Shown here one piece after another: positions 9,533 to 18,363 of a stretch of 64,000 bases of DNA. The notes beneath the pieces were generated by a model. It had not been told where the DNA came from. It did not search any database and saw only the letters and a program-made list of their open reading frames with translations. The translations under genes were made by a program, and so were the position numbers. The DNA comes from Sinorhizobium meliloti. GTDB taxonomy: Bacteria > Pseudomonadota > Alphaproteobacteria > Rhizobiales > Rhizobiaceae. The stretch lies in the NCBI RefSeq assembly GCF_035610345.1, contig NZ_CP141212.1, positions 2,769,001 through 2,833,000 on the forward strand, given 5' to 3'. How positions within the stretch are numbered: position 1 is the first letter of the stretch; each line of letters begins with the position of its first letter.

Positions 9533-10612
9533 CTAGAGCATCGAGCTCGGGTCGAAGTTGACCACGACCTCGCTCCACGAATCGTATTTGTCGGCCGGCA
9601 GCCCCTTGAACGGGGTGGACTTCAGGATGGCCCGGCGTGCACCACCCATGAGTGCCCGTCGCGCCGCATCCGAGCCGCCGCTGGCTTCCACTTCCGGGTC
9701 GCCGATCAGGTCGCCGTTCCGGTCGAGCCGCATCGTTACCTTGATGCGGACATCCGCCGCGTCTGCCATGCCGGGAATGATCGACCAGTTGTTCTGGATC
9801 TGGCCGCGAAGCGCGTCCACTTCGCTCTGCGAAAGCGTATTGCCGCTCGTCGTCTTCTTGCCGCCGAGGGCAGCCTCCTCGGTCGCGCGCTTGGCGCCGC
9901 CGCCGGAGGATTCCTGCTTGTTGAGCAGTGCCGCGATCTCGTCGGCATTGAAGTCGCTCTCCTTCTGGGAGGACGCCTTCTTCTGCTCCTTCTTGGCTTC
10001 GTCCTTCTTGCGTTCGGGCGTCTTGGCCGTCTGCGCGGGCTTTTCGACCTTGGGCTTCGACTGCGGCGTCGGCACCCTGTCCGGCAGAGCCTCGGCCTCG
10101 GGATTTTCCGCAGGCTGTTCTTCCGCCGGTGCCGGTTCCGGCTTCGTGTCCGGCTTCACTTCCTGTTTGGGTTCGGGGAGTGCCGCCACTTCCGTCGCCG
10201 GCTCGGCCGCCGGCTTCTCCTCGACGTTCTCGATCGCTTCCTTCACCGGATCGGGTGTCGGCGGTGCCTTTTCGGTCTTCTGCGGCGCTGCGGCCGACTC
10301 GTTGTCGACCGGCTTGACATTGGGCGTGGGCGGCGTCTTCAGGTCGACGTCGTTCTCGCCGACATTCTCGGCATTTTCGACAGGTGTCGGCTTCTTGGTC
10401 GGAACGGGCGATGCCTTTTCCTTGGCCGGAGCCTTCTTGTCGCCCTGCTGGATCTGCGTGATCGACTCGACCGGTACGATGTCGACCGGCAGCGCCTCGA
10501 CATCCGCGACCACGAAATCGGCCGGGCTGCCAAGCGACACCAGCGCCCAGGTGAGAACCAGAGCGTGGAGGACAGCAGATGTAGCGATACTGCCCTTCAT
10601 TCGGACGATCAC
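9533..10612 (-). CDS. tolA: Tol-Pal inner membrane protein TolA
   Basis: Spans the periplasm and transmits TolQR energy to TolB/Pal. It has 359 residues: one transmembrane segment near 8-27 ([18 protein letters not shown]), then about 210 residues rich in Pro, Glu, Lys and Ala (extended periplasmic stalk), and a TonB/TolA C-terminal domain from about 262 ([23 protein letters not shown]). The first codon is GTG at 10612, which overlaps the tolR stop as GTGA; an ATG four codons on (10600) is the alternative. The central region is very divergent between species. Confidence 0.93.
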   Translation of the reverse strand: MIVRMKGSIATSAVLHALVLTWALVSLGSPADFVVADVEALPVDIVPVESITQIQQGDKKAPAKEKASPVPTKKPTPVENAENVGENDVDLKTPPTPNVKPVDNESAAAPQKTEKAPPTPDPVKEAIENVEEKPAAEPATEVAALPEPKQEVKPDTKPEPAPAEEQPAENPEAEALPDRVPTPQSKPKVEKPAQTAKTPERKKDEAKKEQKKASSQKESDFNADEIAALLNKQESSGGGAKRATEEAALGGKKTTSGNTLSQSEVDALRGQIQNNWSIIPGMADAADVRIKVTMRLDRNGDLIGDPEVEASGGSDAARRALMGGARRAILKSTPFKGLPADKYDSWSEVVVNFDPSSML

Positions 10613-11061
10613 TTCTCTTGTTCTTGAAGCGTTACGAGACCCAGGTTCTTGAACCCTGCCGCGGAGATGCGTGCCATCACCTTCATCACGGTGCCGTAGT
10701 CGGCACTGGTGTCGCCGCGCACATAGATGCGCTCATTGTAGCCGGTCGTGGCAATCGCCTCGAGCTTCGGCACGACCTCGTCGATCGCGATCGGAGTCTC
10801 CTGCAGGAAGATCTCGCCCGCCGGGTTGACCGAAACGGTGATCGGCTGGGTATCGGCGTTCATGGCCTTCGCCTGCGTTTCCGGCAGATCGATCGGCACG
10901 CCCACCGTCATCATCGGCGCGGCCACCATGAAGATGATGAGGAGAACCAGCATGACGTCGACGAGCGGCGTGACGTTGATCTCGCTGATCGCGCTTCTTC
11001 TGCCGCCACGGCGGCGGCGCCCGCCGCCCGACCCCTTGGCTCCGCCAACTGCCATACCCAT
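10609..11061 (-). CDS. tolR: Tol-Pal proton-channel protein TolR
   Basis: A 150-residue ExbD/TolR family protein that forms the proton channel with TolQ. After a Gly/Arg-rich N-tail it has [20 protein letters not shown], a single transmembrane helix with the essential Asp35, then a periplasmic domain ([19 protein letters not shown]). The ATG at 11061 has GGAG nine bases upstream. It follows tolQ by 27 bp and overlaps tolA by 4 bp, so the three are one translational unit. Confidence 0.96.
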   Translation of the reverse strand: MGMAVGGAKGSGGGRRRRGGRRSAISEINVTPLVDVMLVLLIIFMVAAPMMTVGVPIDLPETQAKAMNADTQPITVSVNPAGEIFLQETPIAIDEVVPKLEAIATTGYNERIYVRGDTSADYGTVMKVMARISAAGFKNLGLVTLQEQEK

Positions 11062-11088
11062 CAGCGTAGTCTCCGTGCTTTGAGGTCG

Positions 11089-11808
11089 TTATTGCGCGGC
11101 CTGACGAGAAGGCTGCAGCTTCTCGTCGATCTGCCGCGACAGGATGGCGGAGAACTCGTCGGCAAAGGCTTCCATGCGTGCCGTCAGCTTGCCGGCATCC
11201 GCGGTGAACTTGTTGTAGGCGATAACGGCAGGAATAGCGGCGAGCAGACCGATGGCGGTCGCCAGCAGCGCTTCGGCGATACCGGGCGCAACGACGGCGA
11301 GGTTGGTGGACTTGGAACCGGCGATGGCCTGGAACGAGGTCATGATACCGACGACGGTACCGAAAAGGCCGATGAAGGGTGCAGCCGAGCCGATCGTCGC
11401 CAGCGAGCCGAGCCTTGCCTCGAGCGCTTCGGATTCCCGGGCGAGCGTCACGTCCATGGCGCGGTCGATACGCATCTGCAGGCCGATCGGCGCGCGCGCG
11501 CCGCGCTCGAAGCTTTTCTTCCATTCGCGCATGGCCGAAACGAAGATCGCGCCCATTCCGCTCGTCTGCCTGTCCGAGAGGGTCCGATAGAGCTCCTCCA
11601 GCGATTGACCCGACCAGAATACCTGCTCGAAATTGTCGAGCTGCCGGCGGACGCGCCCGTAATTGAGGCTCTTGTCGACGACGATCGCCCAGGTCCAGAC
11701 CGAGGCGGCGATGAGCCCCAGCATGACCAGCTTCACGACCAAGCCCGCTTGCATGAAGAGCGACCAGAGGGTCACGTCGCTCGTCGCGGCCAATCCAACC
11801 TGTTCCAT
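11089..11808 (-). CDS. tolQ: Tol-Pal proton-channel protein TolQ
   Basis: MotA/TolQ/ExbB family, 239 residues with three transmembrane segments (about 20-45, 140-165, 180-205). The conserved part is LATIGSAAPFIGLFGTVVGIMTSF and the following IAEALLATAIGLLAAIPAVIAYNKF. It is the first gene of the tol operon. The usual partner ybgC lies further upstream on the same strand but is separated by ligD on the other strand, so the tol promoter must be in the 11809-12157 gap. Confidence 0.96.
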   Translation of the reverse strand: MEQVGLAATSDVTLWSLFMQAGLVVKLVMLGLIAASVWTWAIVVDKSLNYGRVRRQLDNFEQVFWSGQSLEELYRTLSDRQTSGMGAIFVSAMREWKKSFERGARAPIGLQMRIDRAMDVTLARESEALEARLGSLATIGSAAPFIGLFGTVVGIMTSFQAIAGSKSTNLAVVAPGIAEALLATAIGLLAAIPAVIAYNKFTADAGKLTARMEAFADEFSAILSRQIDEKLQPSRQAAQ

Positions 11809-12157
11809 CGATTTCAGTCCCCGAATCCAAACACCCGGCAGAGCAACTCATGCTCGAGACCGGGTCGCCCAAACGTCCTGCAGCAGGAATGCCCCGGTAT
11901 TGCCACCGATCGCGGCATTGCGATCTACTCGCGTCAGCCTGCCTTCTTGCCGTCAATTTTGGTCAAAGGATGACGTGCACTGCACAAATCCTGATACACG
12001 GATTAAGACACCATTATGGTTAAGGGAGTATTACCGCGCGCGCAGTTCGACTGAGCTTGAGCGACACGGAACTTCGCACCGGGTCGCACGTTTCGGTGCC
12101 ATGAGCCCCTGGCCCCCGAAACATATAGCCTTCCAGCCGAAATCGGGCTGACGATCC
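11809..12157. other. Divergent intergenic region tolQ/ligD
   Basis: 349 bases between two divergent genes. It must hold both promoters. Two TTGAC-like motifs read toward tolQ near 11950-11970, but I see no matching -10 at proper spacing. No convincing gene, repeat or terminator was seen. Confidence 0.4.
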
Positions 12158-14755
12158 ATGGCCGCTCGCAATCAACCGCTTTCCGAATACAACCGGCGCC
12201 GCGATTTCACGCGGACCAGCGAACCCAAAGGTGCGCTCGCGCGGCGCAGCGGGGACAACAGGATGCGGTTTCTGGTCCAGAAGCACGCTGCGACCCGCCT
12301 GCATTACGACTTCCGCCTGGAATGGGAGGGTGTGCTGAAGAGCTGGGCGGTGACCCGCGGCCCGAGCCTCAACCCCGAAGACAAGCGCCTGGCCGTGCGT
12401 ACCGAAGACCACCCGCTTGCCTATGGCGATTTCGAAGGAACGATACCGAAGGGAGAGTACGGCGGCGGTACCGTGATGCTCTGGGATACCGGCTGGTGGG
12501 AGCCGGAGGATGACCCATCGAAGGCCTTGAAGAAGGGCAAGCTCTCCTTCAAGCTGCATGGCAGCCGAATGAAGGGCGGCTGGGCGCTGGTGCGCATGCG
12601 GCCACGCGAAGGCGAAAAGCGCGAGAACTGGCTGCTCGTCAAGGAAACGGACGAGATCGCCTCCGAAGACGGCGAGAGCCTGATCAACGAGAACATCACC
12701 AGCATCGTCACCGGCCGGACAATGGAGGAGATCGCCAACGGCAAAGGCGAGAAGCAGGCACGGGTCTGGCATTCCAACGAGAGCATTGCGGCCAATCTCA
12801 AGGCCGGCGCGATCGCCGAAACCGGCAATGCGGCCAAGCCTGTCACGCGAAAAGCCTCCGGTAAGCTGCCCGCCTTCAAGGCACCGCAGCTCGCGACTCT
12901 GGTGACCAAGGTGCCTGCCGGCGATGCATGGCTGAACGAAGCCAAGTTCGACGGCTACCGTCTTGTCTGCGCCGTCGGCGCCGGCACCGTGCGCTGCTAC
13001 ACGCGCAACGGCCTCGACTGGACCGAGAAGTTCCCGGCAATTGCCGCCGCCCTTGCGGAACTCGACTGCAGGTCCGCCCTCATCGATGGCGAAGTGGTGG
13101 CGCTGTCGGAAGGCGGATCGACGTTCTCGGCCTTGCAGAAAGCGCTTAGAACGGGGGCCAGCACACGGCTTTACGCTTTCGACCTCATTGAGCTCGACGG
13201 CAAGGATTTGAGCCGTAAGCCGCTCGTGGAACGCAAGGAACGGCTCGAAGCTCTGCTCCAAACGCTCGGCACCACCTCGACCATACAATTCAGCGAGCAT
13301 GTCCGCGGCAATGGCGAGCACGTGCTTTCCGCGATATGCAAGGCAGGCCAGGAGGGTATAATCGCCAAGGAGGCGGATGCCCCCTATCGCAGCGGGCGCA
13401 GCCGAAGCTGGCTGAAGGTGAAATGCACGAAGCGCCAGGAGTTCGTCATCGGTGGCTATACCCCATCTTCGAAGAAAGGACGCGCCTTTGCCTCGCTTCT
13501 TGTCGGGACGTTCGAAGGCCGGAAGCTGATCTACCGTGGCGGCGTCGGCACCGGATTCAGCGGAAAGACGATGAAGGAACTCGCTGCGGCCTTCGCGAAG
13601 CGCAGACGCGACACGTCGCCCTTTGACAGCGTGCCGCGAGAGAGAATGCGAAATTCGGTATGGCTTGAGCCGGACCTGGTGGCGGAGGTGGATTTCGCCG
13701 AGTTCACGGCTGACGGACATGTCCGCCACGGTTCATTCGAGGGATTGCGCGAGGACAAGGAGGCCAGGGCCGTGAAACTGGAGACAGCGAAGCCGGCGGA
13801 AGCGGAGCCGGAGACCGCCAAAAGCAAAACCTCGGCCAGGACGCGCAAGACGCCGGCTGTGCAAGGAGACGGCGATGTCCTCGGTATCCGCATCTCGCAT
13901 CCGGACCGGGTGCTCTTCGAAGGCCAGGGCATCACCAAGATCGATCTCGCCCGCTATTATGCCGTCGTCGCCGAGAGGATGCTCCCCTTTGCCGCCGATC
14001 ACCCCGTTTCGCTGGTGCGCTGCCCGCAAGGCGGCGATCGGCACTGCTTCTTTCAGAAACACGCGAGCGACGGCTTCCCCGAGGCGATCCGGGAAGTGCC
14101 GATCACCGAGTCATCGGGCGACACCGAGAACTATATGTACATCCACGATGCCAAGGGCCTCGTCGCCGCCGTGCAGATGGGAACGCTCGAGTTTCACATC
14201 TGGGGTTCAGGCATCGATCGACTGGAGAAACCAGACCGTCTGGTCTTCGATCTCGACCCCGATCCGAGCGTCGACTTCGAGACGGTCAAGGCGGCAGCCG
14301 TCAAGCTTCGCGACGAGCTCGCCGAGATCGGCCTGAAGACAGTGCCCATGGTGACCGGCGGCAAGGGCGTCCACGTCATCGTTCCGCTCCGCCCCCATGC
14401 CGAATGGGAGGAGGCCAAAGGCTTCGCCAAAGCGCTCGCGCGATCTATTGCCGAGCGCGATCCGGATAATTTCGTCGCCACCATGTCGAAGGCGAAGCGC
14501 AAGGGAAGGATTTTCATAGACTGGCTGAGAAACGATCGCGGCGCCACGGCGATCGCACCTTATTCCACCCGCGCGCGCTCCGGCGGACCGGTGGCCACTC
14601 CGGTCGGCTGGGACGAACTCCAAGGGCTCGAGGCCGCCAACGGGTTTCACATTCCGGACATTATCGAGCGGATAGAATCCGGAACCGATCCGTGGCGGGA
14701 GATCGGCAAGATCAGTCAGTCGCTGACGAAGAAGATATTGAACTCGGTCGAGTGA
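12158..14755 (+). CDS. ligD: ATP-dependent DNA ligase LigD (PE-ligase-polymerase)
   Basis: Multifunctional non-homologous end-joining enzyme of 865 residues. The domain order is 3'-phosphoesterase (about 15-195; QKHAATRLHYDFRLEWEGVL), ATP-dependent ligase (about 245-540; the adenylated lysine is K263 in EAKFDGYRL, with the later nucleotidyltransferase motif WLKVK near 425), an Ala/Lys/Glu linker, then an archaeo-eukaryotic primase-type polymerase (about 570-865) with the metal-binding D698 and D700 in FDLDPD. No ku gene is adjacent, so it must work with Ku encoded elsewhere. S. meliloti is known to carry several ligD and ku genes. It lies opposite to and inside an otherwise minus-strand ruv-tol cluster, consistent with insertion. 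Confidence 0.95.
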   Translation: MAARNQPLSEYNRRRDFTRTSEPKGALARRSGDNRMRFLVQKHAATRLHYDFRLEWEGVLKSWAVTRGPSLNPEDKRLAVRTEDHPLAYGDFEGTIPKGEYGGGTVMLWDTGWWEPEDDPSKALKKGKLSFKLHGSRMKGGWALVRMRPREGEKRENWLLVKETDEIASEDGESLINENITSIVTGRTMEEIANGKGEKQARVWHSNESIAANLKAGAIAETGNAAKPVTRKASGKLPAFKAPQLATLVTKVPAGDAWLNEAKFDGYRLVCAVGAGTVRCYTRNGLDWTEKFPAIAAALAELDCRSALIDGEVVALSEGGSTFSALQKALRTGASTRLYAFDLIELDGKDLSRKPLVERKERLEALLQTLGTTSTIQFSEHVRGNGEHVLSAICKAGQEGIIAKEADAPYRSGRSRSWLKVKCTKRQEFVIGGYTPSSKKGRAFASLLVGTFEGRKLIYRGGVGTGFSGKTMKELAAAFAKRRRDTSPFDSVPRERMRNSVWLEPDLVAEVDFAEFTADGHVRHGSFEGLREDKEARAVKLETAKPAEAEPETAKSKTSARTRKTPAVQGDGDVLGIRISHPDRVLFEGQGITKIDLARYYAVVAERMLPFAADHPVSLVRCPQGGDRHCFFQKHASDGFPEAIREVPITESSGDTENYMYIHDAKGLVAAVQMGTLEFHIWGSGIDRLEKPDRLVFDLDPDPSVDFETVKAAAVKLRDELAEIGLKTVPMVTGGKGVHVIVPLRPHAEWEEAKGFAKALARSIAERDPDNFVATMSKAKRKGRIFIDWLRNDRGATAIAPYSTRARSGGPVATPVGWDELQGLEAANGFHIPDIIERIESGTDPWREIGKISQSLTKKILNSVE

Positions 14756-14764
14756 GCCGGCCGC

Positions 14765-15220
14765 TCACCCGGAAGCCGCTTGCGCAGCAAGGAATTTCGT
14801 TGCCAGCGCCTCCGGCAGACGCCTCGGCCGCCCCTGACCGTTGATGACCGCAATGATTACCTTGGCCGCGATCAGCAGCGCGTCGCCGCGCCTGATCTGC
14901 TGCTGCAGGATCATTTTTGCGCCGCCGGCCTTTTCGGTCGCGGTCTCGATGGTGAGGACGTCGTCCATGCGCGCCGGCGCCTTGAAGTCGATTTCCATAC
15001 GATGGACGACGAAGACGAGGCCTTCCACGTCGCCTTCGATCGCCAGCGACGCCTGCTCGACGCCGAGAAGCCGCAGATAGTCGGTCCGGGCGCGCTCCAT
15101 GAAATGCAGATAGCGCGCATGGTAGACGACGCCGGAAAAATCGGTGTCCTCGTAATAGACCCGCTGGATCAGTCGGTGGCCGGTCTCGGTCAGCTCGCCG
15201 GCAAGCGAAATCAGTGACAT
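14765..15220 (-). CDS. ybgC: Tol-Pal associated acyl-CoA thioesterase YbgC
   Basis: Hotdog-fold thioesterase, 151 residues, with the 4-hydroxybenzoyl-CoA thioesterase motif YYEDTDFSGVVYHARYLHF near 22-40, including the catalytic Asp25/Asp27 region. It hydrolyses acyl-CoA or acyl-ACP and is encoded next to tolQ in most proteobacteria. Here it is cut off from tolQ by ligD. The ATG at 15220 has GGAG six bases upstream, so the longer reading from 15283 is rejected. It is divergent from sqdB, with about 127 bp between. Confidence 0.93.
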   Translation of the reverse strand: MSLISLAGELTETGHRLIQRVYYEDTDFSGVVYHARYLHFMERARTDYLRLLGVEQASLAIEGDVEGLVFVVHRMEIDFKAPARMDDVLTIETATEKAGGAKMILQQQIRRGDALLIAAKVIIAVINGQGRPRRLPEALATKFLAAQAASG

Positions 15221-15347
15221 GGCATTCTCCGGGAGGATTTTTCGCGTTTTCCTGTGCAGGAACAAAAAGACATTTGCAAGCACTGCAGCTTTGTCACAAT
15301 CCTATCCTATCAGGACCCTGTCCTCTTCCCGAGCAGGAGAATCATGC

Positions 15348-16568
15348 ATGAAGATTGCAGTCCTCGGCGGTGATGGTTTCGTCGGCTGGCCCACCGCCCT
15401 GCATTTGTCCGATGCGGGCCACGACGTTCACATCCTCGACAATCTCTCCCGCCGCTGGATCGACACCGAACTCGGCGTGCAATCTCTGACGCCGATGGAT
15501 TCCATCCAGGAGCGCACGCGAATCTGGCACGCGGAAACCGGCCGGCGTGTCCACTTCAATCTGATCGATCTCGCCCGCGACTACGAACTCCTGAAGAATT
15601 GGCTGGCGGAGCATCGGCCCGATGCGGTGGTCCACTTCGCCGAGCAGCGAGCCGCTCCCTATTCGATGAAGAGCGACAGGCACAAGAATTACACGGTCAA
15701 CAACAACGTCAACGCGACCCACAACCTCCTCAATGCACTGGTCGAACTCGACCTCGATGCGCATCTCGTGCATCTCGGTACGATGGGCGTTTACGGCTAT
15801 TCCACGATCGGGGCCGCGATCCCTGAAGGCTACCTGCCCGTCGGCATCGAGACCATGGGCGGAGAGACGGTGAACCAGGAAATCCTCTATCCTTCCAACC
15901 CGGGCTCCGTCTATCACATGACCAAGTGCCTGGATCAGCTGCTCTTCCAGTTTTATGCGAAGAATGACGGCCTCAGGATCACCGATCTGCATCAGGGCAT
16001 CGTCTGGGGCACGCATACGGAACAGACGCGGCGTCATCCGCAGCTCATCAACCGCTTCGACTACGACGGCGATTACGGAACCGTCCTCAACCGTTTCCTG
16101 ATCCAGGCAGCAATCGACTATCCGCTGACGGTTCACGGAACCGGGGGCCAGACGCGTGCCTTCATCCATATTCAGGACTCGGTGCGCTGCATCGAACTCG
16201 CGCTCAAGAACCCGCCGGCGCGCGGCAGCCGTGTCGAGATATTCAACCAGATGACGGAAACGCATCGCATCCGCGATCTCGCCGAGATGGTCGCACGCAT
16301 GACCGGCGCGAAAATCGCCTGGCTTCCCAATCCGCGCAAGGAAGCGGCCGAGAACGAGCTCGTGGTGCAGAACGAGAAATTCCTCGCGCTCGGCCTCAAT
16401 CCGGTTCGGCTCGAAGACGGACTGCTTTCGGAGATCGTCGATGTGGCGAAGAAGTTCGCCTATCGCGTCGATCGCTCGCGCGTGCCGGCCGTTTCCGCCT
16501 GGACGAAGGACATCGCCCCCTTGATCAACCACGATCCGGAGGGCAAGCGGCTGAAATCCGTTTCATGA
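15348..16568 (+). CDS. sqdB: UDP-sulfoquinovose synthase
   Basis: Makes UDP-sulfoquinovose from UDP-glucose and sulfite, the head-group donor for the membrane sulfolipid SQDG. A 406-residue extended SDR: NAD-binding GGDGFVG at 7-13, catalytic Thr145 in LGTMGVYG and YHMTK (Tyr189, Lys193), and the family-specific HFAEQRAAPYSM near 96-107. The ATG at 15348 has AGGAGA upstream, which excludes the longer reading. It starts the sqdB-sqdD-sqdC operon; its stop overlaps the next start as ATGA. Confidence 0.96.
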   Translation: MKIAVLGGDGFVGWPTALHLSDAGHDVHILDNLSRRWIDTELGVQSLTPMDSIQERTRIWHAETGRRVHFNLIDLARDYELLKNWLAEHRPDAVVHFAEQRAAPYSMKSDRHKNYTVNNNVNATHNLLNALVELDLDAHLVHLGTMGVYGYSTIGAAIPEGYLPVGIETMGGETVNQEILYPSNPGSVYHMTKCLDQLLFQFYAKNDGLRITDLHQGIVWGTHTEQTRRHPQLINRFDYDGDYGTVLNRFLIQAAIDYPLTVHGTGGQTRAFIHIQDSVRCIELALKNPPARGSRVEIFNQMTETHRIRDLAEMVARMTGAKIAWLPNPRKEAAENELVVQNEKFLALGLNPVRLEDGLLSEIVDVAKKFAYRVDRSRVPAVSAWTKDIAPLINHDPEGKRLKSVS

Positions 16569-17443
16569 GCCGCGTCTTCGCCAGTCCGGAGGGGCTCAGC
16601 CCCTCCTCTACGGTGACTGCGCGCCACGCTTTCGTGACGCTCGTCACCAATAGCGACTACGCGCTCGGTGCGCGGGCCCTGCTCAGATCGATCCGCCTCA
16701 CCCGGACGCCCGCCGATATCGTCGTGCTCCACACCGGAGGGGTGGATGCCGCCGCTCTCGAGCCGCTGCGCGAATTCGACTGCCGCCTGATCGAAACCGA
16801 CCTGCTGCCGCTCTCGGACGAATTCAACGCCCGGCATCAACGCCGCAACGTGCATGAGCAGGCACCCTTCACCAAAGGTCGCAAGCCCGATTTCCATTCG
16901 CCGCTCGACAATTTCTGCAAGATAAGGCTGTGGCAACTCGTGGAATACGAACGCTGCATCTTCATCGATGCCGACGCGATCGTGTTGCGCAACATCGACA
17001 AGCTGTTTCTCTATCCGGAATTTGCCGCAGCGCCGAACGTCTATGAGAGTCTCGCGGACTTCCACCGCCTGAACTCCGGCGTCTTCGTCGCCGAGCCGGC
17101 AGTCGCGACCTTCGAGAAGATGCTGGCGGCGCTCGATGCGCCGGACGCCTTCTGGCCGCGCACGGACCAGACCTTTCTGCAAAGCTTCTTCCCCGATTGG
17201 CATGGGCTGCCGGTGACGATGAACATGCTGCAATATGTGTGGTTCAACCTGCCTGAGCTTTGGGACTGGCGCTCGATCGGGGTGCTACACTACCAGTATG
17301 AAAAGCCGTGGGAGAAGGATCATCCGCGCGCGGACGTGCTGCGCCCGCTGATCGATCTCTGGCACGCCTATCTGACCGGCAGGGAGATTCCGGATATTGC
17401 CGGTCTTCCCAATCCGCCGCAGGCGGGTCCGACGTCGCCATGA
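16565..17443 (+). CDS. sqdD: Sulfolipid biosynthesis glycosyltransferase SqdD
   Basis: A 292-residue GT8 (glycogenin-like) glycosyltransferase. The N-terminal fold starts at FVTLVTNSDYALGARALL, the metal/nucleotide-binding DxD is D135 and D137 in CIFIDADAIVL, and the C-terminal part has the LNSGVFV and HWDYQYEKPW-type substrate segments. In Rhodobacter and Sinorhizobium SqdD is thought to transfer sulfoquinovose to diacylglycerol. It overlaps sqdB and sqdC by 4 bp each, so the three proteins are translationally coupled. Confidence 0.88.
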   Translation: MSRVFASPEGLSPSSTVTARHAFVTLVTNSDYALGARALLRSIRLTRTPADIVVLHTGGVDAAALEPLREFDCRLIETDLLPLSDEFNARHQRRNVHEQAPFTKGRKPDFHSPLDNFCKIRLWQLVEYERCIFIDADAIVLRNIDKLFLYPEFAAAPNVYESLADFHRLNSGVFVAEPAVATFEKMLAALDAPDAFWPRTDQTFLQSFFPDWHGLPVTMNMLQYVWFNLPELWDWRSIGVLHYQYEKPWEKDHPRADVLRPLIDLWHAYLTGREIPDIAGLPNPPQAGPTSP

Positions 17444-18333
17444 CCCGCGTTCTCGTCTCCGGCGGCACCGGATTCGTCGGCCGCTTCATCGTCGAGCACC
17501 TGCTGGCAAACGGCTATGAAGTCACGGTCGGCGGGCGCTCTCCGCCCCCTGTTGGCTTGTATTCGCAACAGGTGTCCCATGTGCCTCTGCGTCTCGATGC
17601 GGATGCGAACCAGGCCGGCGCGTTCGACGATATCTATTATTTCGTCCATGCCGCCTTCGAGCATGTCGAGGGCAGATATCGCGGAGGAGAGGGTGATGAC
17701 CCCCAGGGGTTCCGCCGCGCCAATCTCGACGGCTCCGTTCGCCTGTTCGAGGAAGCGCGCGCCGCCGGCGTACGCCGCTGCGTTTTCCTGTCGAGCCGCG
17801 CGGTCTACGGCGACACGGCGCCGCCCCTTGTCGCAGAGACCTCACTTGCCGCTCCGGACACGCTCTACGGACAGGTAAAGCTCGCCACCGAGAACGCCTT
17901 GAAGTCGATGGCCGACCACAGTTTCGTCACGACGAGCCTGCGCGTCACCGGTGTCTATGGTCCCGCGGGCTCGGGGCGAAAACACAAGTGGAGCGATCTC
18001 TTTTCCGATTACATTGCCGGCCGGCCGGTACCAGGGCGCATCGGCACGGAAGTCCACGGCGACGATGTCGCCCAGGCCGTCCGGCTCATGCTCGAGACCG
18101 AACCGGCGAGGATATCCGGTCAGGTGTTCAACGTCTCCGACGTGCTGACCGACAACCGCCAGATTCTCTCCTTTCTCCAGGCCGCAACCGGCTGTCCGCA
18201 CCCGCTGCCGCCGGCAGCGGAAGCCGCCGAATTCAAGACGATGTCGACGGAGAAGCTGCGCGCTCTCGGCTGGGTGCCGGGCGGAAGGGAAAGACTGGCT
18301 GCGACGATCCGGGAACTTGCGGGGAGACGGTGA
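17440..18333 (+). CDS. sqdC: NAD-dependent epimerase/reductase SqdC
   Basis: A 297-residue extended SDR, third gene of the sulfolipid operon. Nucleotide-binding GGTGFVG is at 8-14 and the active-site YxxxK is Y143-GQV-K147. Its precise step in SQDG formation is not settled; in Rhodobacter sqdC mutants a glycolipid side-product was reported. The start ATG at 17440 overlaps the sqdD stop. The last codons, encoding LAGRR, lie inside a copy of an interspersed repeat (18316-18353), so the C-terminus appears to have been rewritten by repeat DNA. Confidence 0.86.
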   Translation: MTRVLVSGGTGFVGRFIVEHLLANGYEVTVGGRSPPPVGLYSQQVSHVPLRLDADANQAGAFDDIYYFVHAAFEHVEGRYRGGEGDDPQGFRRANLDGSVRLFEEARAAGVRRCVFLSSRAVYGDTAPPLVAETSLAAPDTLYGQVKLATENALKSMADHSFVTTSLRVTGVYGPAGSGRKHKWSDLFSDYIAGRPVPGRIGTEVHGDDVAQAVRLMLETEPARISGQVFNVSDVLTDNRQILSFLQAATGCPHPLPPAAEAAEFKTMSTEKLRALGWVPGGRERLAATIRELAGRR

Positions 18334-18353
18334 CCGGCAGGCGGATGAGGGGC
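18316..18353. repeat. Interspersed repeat, half copy overlapping the sqdC 3' end
   Basis: About 38 bases starting at CTTGCGGGGAGA and ending at GATGAGGGGC match the right part of the full element at 58462-58512, with one substitution and one extra base. It covers the last five sqdC codons and the stop. Confidence 0.65.
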
Positions 18354-18363
18354 GATTTCCCAC

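Noticed and set aside
12020..13729. A 569-codon minus-strand open frame
   Set aside because: Antisense to ligD, whose domains and catalytic residues are intact.
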